Assembly: GCA_013398615.1 (NCBI GenBank)
Contig: VZSR01001459.1
Span: 4,315,439-4,379,438 of the forward strand
Length of the DNA: 64,000 bases
Reading direction: 5' to 3'
Origin: Brachypodius melanocephalos
Lineage: Eukaryota; Chordata; Aves; Passeriformes; Pycnonotidae
Under the pieces are notes generated by a model. That model was not told where the DNA came from. It did no database searches and saw only the letters and a program-made list of their open reading frames with translations. The translations under genes were made by a program, and so were the position numbers. Position 1 is the stretch's first letter. Each line of letters starts with the position of its first letter. This document shows, one piece after another, positions 59,201-64,000 of this stretch.

Positions 59201-62200
59201 CTCACACGTGCTTTTCCTTGAACTCTGTCTCCACCCATCAAGACGCAGAAATTTCTTCTGTCAGAGTCCAGCACTTTCTCAGCTGAGCAAGCCAGAAGGA
59301 CTGACCATATTTTTATGCTTCTTTTCCCTCCTCTGTCTCTTGTCTGTGTGCACCGTTGCTCCCTAGGGTCAGAAGGGGAACCCCAAAGGGCGGCAGAACG
59401 AGAGGACGGTCATTCAGTACCACTACACCCAGTGGCCTGACATGGGCGTGCCCGAGTACGCTCTGCCCGTGCTCACCTTCGTCAGGAGATCCTCAGCAGC
59501 CAGGACCCCGGACATGGGACCAGTGGTGGTGCACTGCAGGTACAATGGCTGTCACAAACCACCCATGGCAAGCACAGCTAGGGCACAGTGTGAGCTCCTC
59601 ACTGCCACCTCAGACAAACACTGTAGGTTAGTAACACAGGAGGAGTGTCAGCCCCATGGAGTGCAGGTAGACACAGGCTCTGCTTTGCCCACATCTTAAA
59701 ACAGCTCCAATGCAAAAGTTTCCCGGTTGATACAGGGTTTTGCTATTGCCATGATACTGAGCTGCTGAACATTGCACTGATGTAGTTGGGAAGCTCTTTG
59801 GTCAAAGCTTGTTTGTAGCCTGCCAGTTCAGTGCATGGACAGGGCAGGATCACCTCTGCTGGAAACCCAACAGTGTGGATACATGGACAGCTGGGAATGC
59901 AATTGCCACTGAACCACACTCACCAGCACTTGCAGTCACAGCAAGGTCAGTCAATATACTAGTTCAGGGATGTGGTCTTCACCACTGTGTGTGAGGGGAT
60001 TGCACAGCCCTGTATCAAAGAGGAGAGGATGATGGGAGTTGCAGCTCCTTCCTCAGCAGAAACTGAGAATCTCTGAAGCTTCTGTCTCTCTTGGGCCTAG
60101 GATCGTCCTCATTCACTCTAAGGAGTTCTGGCTCCACAGGATTAGCCCCCTTTTATACCTTCCCATAGTGCCGGTACCACTTTCATTTCCAGCTCCCCTG
60201 TGCGGCTTAAGTTTACCTCAAGGCTGAAGCCATCCAGAGCCATCTCACAGCCTGGAGTGACCTTGGCAATCTCATAGCAGCAGCTTGGCGAAGAGGGAAC
60301 ATCTGTATGGCTTCATCCAGCCAACACCAGTAACTGCAGCAGGGGAAACAGGAGCCAAATGTGAACAGCCAGAGTGTGATGTCCAGGACCCCAGGAGCCT
60401 CATCCTCATGCTCCTGGCACGGGTGTGATGGCTTTTATTGTGTTCAGCCTCATCTTGAAGCATAGAAATACCCACAGAAGGGAGGAATTATGTACCTGGA
60501 AATATTTCCAGAAACCCAAAATATTTTGCTGGGAAAATTTAATGGTTGAAGCTAGGACGAAAACGGAAGCCCCTGAACAGGAATATGTGAATATTTGCAT
60601 AGTTCTGTTCTACTTCTGCTTCTGGAGTTGCTTTCATCTGGCTGTATTTCATGGGTTTCTCTTATGTTCTCTGTAGTGCTGGTGTTGGCAGAACTGGTAC
60701 CTACATTGTGATAGACAGTATGCTGCAGCAGATAAAAGACAAAAGCACAGTTAATGTCCTGGGTTTCCTGAAACATATCAGGACGCAGCGCAACTACCTC
60801 GTCCAGACAGAGGTAAAAATTGCAGTGGGGTTGAATTTAAAGCCTTATTCATTTTTGCATTGTGATAAAAAAAGAGAATAGGTTTTTCCAATTACATCCC
60901 TGTAAAAATTGAATATATTACTGATGCTTTTCTGCACTGGAATATCTCACTTTTTCTAGACTAGAAACTTCAGATTTTGTTTTTGACTTGTTCGGAGTAG
61001 TATGTGCTACATTTGTAAATATTTATTCTGAATTTGGCAGTATTTGCATGAGTGGCTTGTTCTGCACACCTTTTCCTTTAGTGTGCACTGCTCCTCAGCC
61101 AAAGCCAGCTGTTTAGCTTATTTCAAATGTCTACCTGACATGCTGATGTTTCTCTAGGAGCAGTACATTTTTATTCATGATGCCTTGTTGGAAGCCATCC
61201 TTGGGAAGGAGACTGAAGTGTCTGCAAACCAGCTGCATAGTTATGTTAACAGCATCCTCATTCCTGGCATAGGAGGGAAGACACGGCTAGAGAAACAGTT
61301 CAAGGTAAGTCTTAATCGCTGCCATCCAGAGGGATCTAATTTTCCTACCCTCTTTTATATGGCCTGTCTTCACTGTCTATCGTCATGGCTAAGGAACCAA
61401 ACAGAAAACTTGATCAGCACAGCACGACATCTTGAGAAGTTCAGTCCTATACAGTCTTAGCTTCACTGCTGGAAATCAGTGCTCATGCTCTTCAGTCAGA
61501 GGTGAGAGGAGGGATGTGGACACTGCTTTGGACTGTGCTGCTGGTCTCCCTGTTCCCAAGGGGGCTTGAATGTTCTCAGGTCTGTGATTAGCTTGGCTGG
61601 ATGTCCTCCTTCAAACTCTGGCTCTCATGCATATAGATATGAGGAAAGACAAGAGATGAGGTTCTTTGCACCACCTACTATTTCATCAGTGTAGATAAGG
61701 AATTACAAATGTTTTAAAACCAAGAAACACAATATGCCTTTCCACTGCTAATCGTGATGCTTGCTGCATTTCCTGCTATATCATAGCTGCTTCCTTCCTG
61801 GCCAAAGTAGTTTCTTTTCCCCAGATCTCTTATTTGAAACCTGAGATTTTCTGATTGCACTTTATTTGAATACATTGTAAAATATTTTGTGAGAGTTTGT
61901 ATCACAAGGAGATCCATGACATCTGTTTTCACAGCTAAACTCAGTTAATAACTACCCAAGGAACTGAAGCTGTTAAATTACACCAGGTGCCAAGCTATTC
62001 AAAAAATGAATCTGAATTCACTTGTAGGAATCTCAGTATTTCTCCATCATTCAAGACATTCCAGATGCTTAATTACTAAATTAAAGAAACAAGTGCAAGC
62101 ACACGCACACCCACACAAAATGCAGCAAGAGGCAAAGATTTGTTATTTTAATAAGCGTTGCACTTTTACAAACAATTCTAAATTATATGTATAAATTATA

Positions 62201-63255
62201 TGTTTTCTGATGACTCGTGCCAAAGTTTAAAAACCCTAAGTGCCATTTTCAGAAATTACTTTCTCTGGCAATATTGGACAGTTATTTAGAAACCCCATAA
62301 CTTCTAATGGGGCTTATGCCAGTGCATAGATGAGTTGAGTGCTATCTTGTTTAGAGTGCATTTCAAACTGGGATGTGACCAGCAACAATTATTAGATGTT
62401 ACTCTTGTTTCAGCTGCTGCCACAGAGCTGGAAGAAAATAACCTGTGCTCATGCCCCAGTACAGCAATTTACATTCAACCATCTTAGAGTGAAAGGATGC
62501 TGAATAACGAGGTGTTAGTGCAGATGTGAAAGCCACCTTTAATCTCTTTGCTCTGGCAGAGTTGACCCATGTACTGGGAGAGTATTCAAATACAAGTCTG
62601 CCTTTCTTTGTGGCTCTAGGTAGCCCAGAATGAATATGGCAGACCAGAGAATGTAGCCCATGTCCTCAGATTTCAGATACCAGTGTGATGGATTCCCCAA
62701 AGGCCTGGCAGAAAAAGACATTCGACAGGAATAATCTGGCTATTATTTTGAAGGGAAAAAAAACCCAAACAAACAAACCCAAACAAACGAAAAAACCCCA
62801 TAAAGTTTTGTTGTTCTATTTTGCTAGCTTTTATTCCTTGAGAACTGCTTCTGACTAAACATATCTGAAATTTTGTGAAATATATTCTCAAAGATAACAA
62901 AATGTAGCGTTCTGTGAAAATACCATTTTGATGGAACTTCATATGCAAGATGTTTCAAAGCTGAGAGCTGCAGAGATCTTTTTATCTATTAAACATGTTG
63001 TATGAAAAGAGTGATTTCCATTGGAAACTTGAGTACTTTAAACAAGTTTAACAATGCAGTTTATTCTTCTACTAATGCATCTTCGCAGGAGTTGGCAAAG
63101 AAACCTTCTCTCTTCATTTAGAGTGCTCTGAGGGCTGACTTACTACTTTATTCTCTTTCAGCTGGTTACACAGTGTAATGCAAAATACGTGGAATGCTTC
63201 AGTGCTCAGAAAGACTGCAACAAAGAGAAGAACAGGAACTCATCAGTTGTGCCAT
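1481..63255 (+). CDS. PTPRG: Receptor-type tyrosine-protein phosphatase gamma, partial gene (12 internal exons)
   Basis: Exons: 1481-2266, 8928-9060, 34477-34568, 46526-46617, 56401-56497, 58184-58266, 58494-58628, 58857-58991, 59367-59539, 60677-60812, 61158-61304 and 63162-63255. Their 2,103 bases read as two leading bases, 700 complete codons and one trailing base, with no stop. Every internal intron is GT-AG. The protein is a type I membrane receptor phosphatase that removes phosphate from phosphotyrosine in the cytosol; this family has a carbonic anhydrase-like and fibronectin III ectodomain and tandem phosphatase domains. Seen here are the mucin-like stalk, one transmembrane helix, catalytic D1 and the start of the linker to D2. 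PTPRG is chosen over its relative PTPRZ1 because the stalk, juxtamembrane ([16 protein letters not shown]) and D1 sequences match PTPRG as I remember it almost residue for residue. Neither the start nor the stop codon is in the window. Confidence 0.96.
1813..1923 (+). other. PTPRG: Acidic, charged low-complexity segment of the PTPRG ectodomain
   Basis: These 37 codons are almost entirely Glu, Asp, Lys, Gly and Ser, for example [19 protein letters not shown]. The segment faces the outside of the cell, between two Ser/Thr-rich stretches. From memory it is close to identical in mammals, while the flanking stalk has diverged. It may form an extended or helical charged spacer; no partner can be named from sequence alone. 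Confidence 0.8.
2267..8927 (+). other. PTPRG: PTPRG intron (6.7 kb)
   Basis: This intron separates the stalk exon from the transmembrane exon, with a GTGAGT donor and a CACACAG acceptor, phase 1. It contains a CR1 fragment at about 5296-5420, a short GT run at about 6609-6620 and a short AC run near 4483-4493. I see no other exon, RNA gene or long repeat in it. Confidence 0.8.
5296..5420 (-). mobile_element. CR1 LINE 3'-end fragment
   Basis: The + strand reads ACAGAATCACAGAGTTTATA followed by a stretch resembling 'aagttgggaagggcc', 'agctagtccag' and 'gttgtgtccag'. This is the familiar reverse-complement tail of an avian CR1 retrotransposon, so the element points to the minus strand. It is heavily 5'-truncated, carries no usable reverse transcriptase frame, and is a dead copy inside a PTPRG intron. 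Confidence 0.8.
8928..9060 (+). CDS. PTPRG: PTPRG exon: transmembrane segment
   Basis: This exon encodes the last extracellular residues, including an NSS sequon at 8936, and the single membrane-spanning helix. The helix runs from about 8984 to 9058: 25 residues dominated by Ile, Leu, Val, Ala and Phe, ending in Tyr-Trp. A split Arg follows, completed by the next exon as the cytosolic stop-transfer. Acidic and aromatic residues (Glu-Trp at 8978-8983) mark the outer boundary. The exon starts in phase 1 (G|CT gives Ala) and ends in phase 2 (AG|A gives Arg). The helix appears unchanged from the mammalian protein as I remember it, which is unusual for a membrane anchor and makes assignment to PTPRG very secure. 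Confidence 0.97.
14359..14375 (+). repeat. Poly-A run
   Basis: An uninterrupted run of about 15 A lies within the large intron and is followed by a second A-rich stretch. No retrotransposed gene copy or target-site duplication was recognised beside it, so it is annotated only as a homopolymer. Confidence 0.8.
17746..17832. repeat. Cluster of three perfect inverted repeats with overlapping stems
   Basis: Three perfect hairpin-capable repeats lie within 87 bases. Arms 17746-17757 and 17773-17784 (12 bp, ACAGCTTTAAAA) enclose 15 bases. Arms 17769-17779 and 17792-17802 (11 bp, TGTCTTTTAAA) enclose 12 bases. Arms 17808-17817 and 17823-17832 (10 bp, ATTTCACAAA) enclose 5 bases. The first two share 17773-17779, so their stems are mutually exclusive. 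The region is AT-rich and intronic. It could be a degraded terminal-inverted-repeat element or chance in AT-rich DNA; function is unknown. Confidence 0.6.
25040..25370 (-). mobile_element. Probable LTR retrotransposon fragment (passerine-type)
   Basis: On the minus strand this stretch reads open for 99 codons and then runs into a T-rich, A-rich tail resembling an LTR or transposon 3' end. Phrases such as 'ccaccctgaccaacagggtgtcaggttgt' (minus strand, split here as CCACCCTGACC and AACAGGGTGTC) are ones I associate with abundant LTR sequences in songbird genomes. That is recall, not a database match. No polymerase, protease or integrase frame is present and no paired LTR was seen, so at most it is a solo or truncated LTR. 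A fragment of an unrelated repeat remains possible. Confidence 0.45.
28691..28710. repeat. Perfect 9-bp palindrome with 2-base centre
   Basis: The arms CATGCCAAG and CTTGGCATG are exact reverse complements around GG. The half site TTGGCA resembles a nuclear factor I (NFI) half-site, and the NFI consensus is TTGGC followed by GCCAA on the other side. Here the two halves face in the opposite order, so NFI binding as a dimer is not predicted. The site is intronic and its role is unknown. Confidence 0.6.
33325..33356 (+). repeat. Short direct repeat
   Basis: The unit GCAGCAAACTGCAGG occurs twice in close tandem, followed by a partial third unit (AACTGCAAGGCAGCAG). It lies in non-coding intron sequence and looks like a small slippage duplication. 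Confidence 0.65.
34477..34568 (+). CDS. PTPRG: PTPRG exon: cytoplasmic juxtamembrane segment
   Basis: The translation after the split Arg is [20 protein letters not shown] and onward to PIIPIP. It links the membrane helix to the wedge that precedes D1. The acceptor is a strong T-run followed by TTTAACAG, the donor is CAG|GTAAGA; the exon starts in phase 2 and ends in phase 1. It joins directly to the transmembrane exon as YWR-KCFQ, the short isoform form known in mammals. Ser, Tyr and Pro residues make it a plausible phosphorylation and docking region, but that is inference. Confidence 0.96.
34569..46525 (+). other. PTPRG: PTPRG intron (12.0 kb)
   Basis: Phase 1 intron with a GTAAGA donor and a pyrimidine-rich CCCCTGCAG acceptor. 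It includes AT-rich stretches, notably about 40440-40870. I recognised no exon, RNA gene or clear mobile element in it. Confidence 0.75.
46526..46617 (+). CDS. PTPRG: PTPRG exon: D1 N-terminal wedge
   Basis: The exon encodes [20 protein letters not shown] and then [11 protein letters not shown]. In receptor phosphatases this is the helix-turn-helix wedge leading into D1. The split first codon (G|AT) gives Asp and the exon ends in phase 0 before a GTACGA donor. One residue differs from the human sequence as I recall it (Ser for Gly in HISELY). The ordered amphipathic pattern and matching phases leave little doubt. Confidence 0.96.
46618..56400 (+). other. PTPRG: PTPRG intron (9.8 kb)
   Basis: Phase 0 intron with a GTACGA donor and a CTGCCTAG acceptor. 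It carries a long, old CR1 LINE relic at about 49840-50740 on the minus strand. I see no other coding segment in it; the open frame at 55782-56267 has no recognisable domain. Confidence 0.75.
49840..50740 (-). mobile_element. Ancient degraded CR1-type LINE, reverse transcriptase C-terminal part
   Basis: Minus-strand translation gives scattered remnants of the CR1 ORF2 C-terminus. They include [18 protein letters not shown] near 50240 (family pattern: 'C-QLWSPHL-KD'), a Lys/Arg-rich remnant up to 50352, and [19 protein letters not shown] near 49930 (family pattern: 'LP-DVV-A-SL-GFK--LD'). On the + strand, the stretch near 50490-50530 matches the conserved 'catttatcaacattgaatttcat' block of this family (shown here as CATTTATCAACATTG). 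Frames are broken by several stops and indels. It resembles the older CR1 subfamilies shared by reptiles and birds more than the young avian ones. Edges are approximate. Confidence 0.8.
56401..56497 (+). CDS. PTPRG: PTPRG exon: D1 phosphotyrosine-recognition loop
   Basis: The translation runs [20 protein letters not shown] and then [16 protein letters not shown] at 56470-56481 is the classical loop whose Tyr stacks on the phosphotyrosine ring and sets the depth of the pocket. The exon begins in phase 0 after CTGCCTAG and ends in phase 1 (T|AT gives Tyr) before GTAAGT. HPDN replaces the HPEN I recall in human, a conservative change. Confidence 0.96.
56498..58183 (+). other. PTPRG: PTPRG intron (1.7 kb)
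   Basis: Phase 1 intron with a GTAAGT donor and a CCTGCAG acceptor. A 22-bp tandem duplication starts at 56523 and a short GT run lies near 56582-56594. Nothing else was recognised. Confidence 0.8.
56523..56566 (+). repeat. 22-bp tandem duplication near a splice donor
   Basis: The unit ATGAATCAACCCA plus nine bases occurs at 56523-56544 and again at 56545-56566 with a few differences. It lies 26 bases downstream of the exon end at 56497. It looks like a local slippage duplication with no evident function. Confidence 0.75.
58184..58266 (+). CDS. PTPRG: PTPRG exon: D1 core, DYINANY motif
   Basis: The exon encodes [19 protein letters not shown] followed by [16 protein letters not shown] at 58240-58260 is the conserved core motif of classical phosphatases, part of the substrate-pocket fold. 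The first codon is split (T|AT); the exon ends in phase 0 at GAT|GTAAGT. Reading past the donor meets a stop at 58303-58305, so retention of the following intron would truncate D1. Confidence 0.97.
58494..58628 (+). CDS. PTPRG: PTPRG exon: D1, TQGP and DFWRMIWE motifs
   Basis: The exon contains 45 whole codons. TQGP at 58524-58535 and DFWRMIWE at 58554-58577 are conserved structural motifs of the phosphatase fold, followed by the [13 protein letters not shown] strand. The acceptor is TTTGAAG, with the less common A at -3 but a good pyrimidine stretch; the donor is AGA|GTAAGA. The preceding and following introns are only 227 and 228 bp. Confidence 0.97.
58857..58991 (+). CDS. PTPRG: PTPRG exon: D1, KCDQYWP motif
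   Basis: The exon contains 45 whole codons. KCDQYWP at 58860-58880 is the conserved motif leading into the central beta-sheet (E-loop region) of classical phosphatases. The exon continues with [20 protein letters not shown] and ends at MKK|GTGAGC, phase 0. It is GC-rich compared with its neighbours. THRI-type differences from human are conservative as far as I recall (Asn for Lys in STNIHA, Thr for Ser in RFTIRN). Confidence 0.97.
58992..59366 (+). other. PTPRG: PTPRG intron (375 bp)
   Basis: Phase 0 intron with a GTGAGC donor and a CCCTAG acceptor preceded by a C/T-rich tract. No additional feature was seen. Confidence 0.85.
59367..59539 (+). CDS. PTPRG: PTPRG exon: D1, WPD loop and catalytic cysteine
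   Basis: The exon carries the general-acid loop WPD at 59433-59441 (Asp 59439-59441), which protonates the leaving group, and the nucleophile Cys at 59535-59537 in the VVVHC start of the P-loop. The exon ends two bases into the next Ser codon (AG|T), so the signature [10 protein letters not shown] is interrupted by an intron right after the catalytic Cys. Acceptor CCCTAG, donor CAG|GTACAA. The active residues are intact, so D1 should be catalytically competent. Confidence 0.98.
59540..60676 (+). other. PTPRG: PTPRG intron (1.1 kb) within the P-loop
   Basis: Phase 2 intron between the catalytic Cys and the rest of the P-loop, with a GTACAA donor and a CTGTAG acceptor. No exon, RNA gene or mobile element was recognised in it. 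Confidence 0.8.
60677..60812 (+). CDS. PTPRG: PTPRG exon: D1, rest of P-loop (SAGVGRTG)
   Basis: After the split Ser, AGVGRTGTY follows. The Arg at 60690-60692 is the invariant residue that binds the phosphate and the transition state. The exon continues with [14 protein letters not shown] and [13 protein letters not shown], ending at phase 0. QTE at 60804-60812 begins the Q-loop, completed by the next exon. The donor is GAG|GTAAAA, somewhat weaker than the others. Reading through it meets a stop near 60880. Confidence 0.98.
60813..61157 (+). other. PTPRG: PTPRG intron (345 bp)
   Basis: Phase 0 intron with a GTAAAA donor and a TCTCTAG acceptor. It is AT-rich and contains no recognised feature. 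Confidence 0.85.
61158..61304 (+). CDS. PTPRG: PTPRG exon: D1 C-terminus, Q-loop
   Basis: The exon has 49 whole codons, starting [18 protein letters not shown]. The Gln at 61161-61163 is the Q-loop residue that positions the water for hydrolysis of the phosphocysteine intermediate. The rest, [20 protein letters not shown] and TRLEKQFK, closes D1 and begins the linker to D2. Acceptor TCTCTAG, donor AAG|GTAAGT. Ala in VSAN and Ile in PGIGG differ from the human residues I recall. Confidence 0.97.
61305..63161 (+). other. PTPRG: PTPRG intron (1.9 kb)
   Basis: Phase 0 intron with a GTAAGT donor and a TTTCAG acceptor. It contains an A-rich (AAAC)-type repeat at about 62755-62802 and a short AC-rich stretch at about 62101-62116. 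No other feature was recognised. Confidence 0.8.
62755..62802 (+). repeat. A-rich (AAAC)n-type simple repeat
   Basis: A run of A followed by repeated CAAA/CCCAAA units covers about 48 bases. It may be a degenerated retroposon tail or plain microsatellite; no transposon body was recognised beside it. Confidence 0.7.
63162..63255 (+). CDS. PTPRG: PTPRG exon: D1-D2 linker
   Basis: The exon encodes [19 protein letters not shown] and then [12 protein letters not shown], ending one base into the next codon (T|GTAAGA), phase 1. It is the linker between D1 and the pseudo-phosphatase D2 of the family. A following exon starting in phase 1 would complete a Ser codon; it lies outside the window. Asp in QKDC replaces the Glu I recall from human. 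Confidence 0.96.
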
Positions 63256-64000
63256 GTAAGATCACATCTTGGGTTTGATTACTGCCTAGCATAACTTTTT
63301 GTACCTAATTCTCCCGGTGTTAGGCATGAAAAGACATAGCCAGTAGGAAGGGGAAATACAATCTTTTGTTCAGCCCAAGCTGTCTTGTCTTTCAGTATTA
63401 CCCTGATGAAACTGAACAAAAGGAAATAGTTGCAGTGTCAGCCAGATATACTGTCCAAGTGAAATGTTAATTTGAAGTGCTTAAGACTTTGAATAATTAG
63501 GTAGGGGATAAATCTATGGAATACTGAGAGATTACTTTGATACCAGCTCCCAGCTCTGGTGAGATCTCCCAGTTGTTTATAATTCAGCTACTGCACTCCA
63601 TTCCTCTGTGTGAGCAGCCCCAGATTTCAGGGTATTTTGTGCCTGAGGACACAGCTTCAGTGTCATTAAAATGGAATCTCTGCATGGCTGTCAAGCAGTA
63701 GGAACTTGCACCAGACCAAGCATGGGCACAATGTCATCCTCATCACATAACCTAGAGAATAGGACACAGAGGACAGATGATAGCCAAGCTAGCACAGAGT
63801 AACAGTGGCACAGATATAGTCCATCATGAAATTTGTTAATAAAAAGGGAAGTCGTCAGAATACATCTTAAAAACAGAGGGGAACAGGCTAGAAATAGGCT
63901 GTTTGACTTGGCCCTTTGTGTCATGCAGCTGCACGGATTTCAGTTTGTCTTTTGGGAGCTGTCAAAGGGTTTGAGGATGATGTTGAACACAGCCCTCAAA
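63256..64000 (+). other. PTPRG: PTPRG intron, 5' part
   Basis: The sequence after the GTAAGA donor to the end of the window. No exon with acceptable splice signals and phase was seen, so the first D2 exon lies beyond position 64000. Confidence 0.8.

Noticed and set aside
1..64000. A novel multi-gene system, CRISPR array, toxin-antitoxin or operon
   Set aside because: The whole window is explained as a single vertebrate gene with introns. No bacterial-type gene packing, ribosome-binding sites, regularly spaced repeats or tRNA/rRNA genes were seen.

Overview
The window is vertebrate nuclear DNA, most likely from a bird. Twelve short coding segments, each bounded by AG acceptors and GT donors, lie on the + strand between long introns. 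They join in phase into 700 complete codons with no stop. The product is receptor-type tyrosine-protein phosphatase gamma (PTPRG, RPTP-gamma). The window holds the last, mucin-like part of the ectodomain, the transmembrane helix, the juxtamembrane segment, the whole first (catalytic) phosphatase domain D1, and the start of the D1-D2 linker. The N-terminal exons (carbonic anhydrase-like and fibronectin III domains) and the D2 exons lie outside. A bird source is inferred from CR1 LINE fragments, one with the avian-type 3' tail, and from an LTR-like segment of a kind I recall from songbird genomes.

Layout: 1-1480 intron; 1481-2266 ectodomain stalk exon; 2267-8927 intron; 8928-9060 transmembrane exon; 9061-34476 a 25 kb intron with a cluster of inverted repeats and an LTR-like fragment; 34477-34568 juxtamembrane exon; 46526-46617 D1 entry (wedge) exon; 56401-61304 eight exons that, with the wedge exon, encode D1; 63162-63255 linker exon; 63256-64000 intron. 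Introns are long (7-25 kb) until D1 begins, then short (227-1,857 bp).

D1 looks fully active. The phosphotyrosine-recognition loop, the WPD general-acid loop, the [11 protein letters not shown]-loop and the Q-loop glutamine are all present. Exon phases agree throughout, which strongly supports the gene model. I saw no second gene, RNA gene, CRISPR array or bacterial-type system. The points most worth checking are the three in-phase acceptors at the stalk exon, the apparent lack of the mammalian 29-residue juxtamembrane exon, the competing inverted repeats at 17.75-17.83 kb, and the transposon relics.
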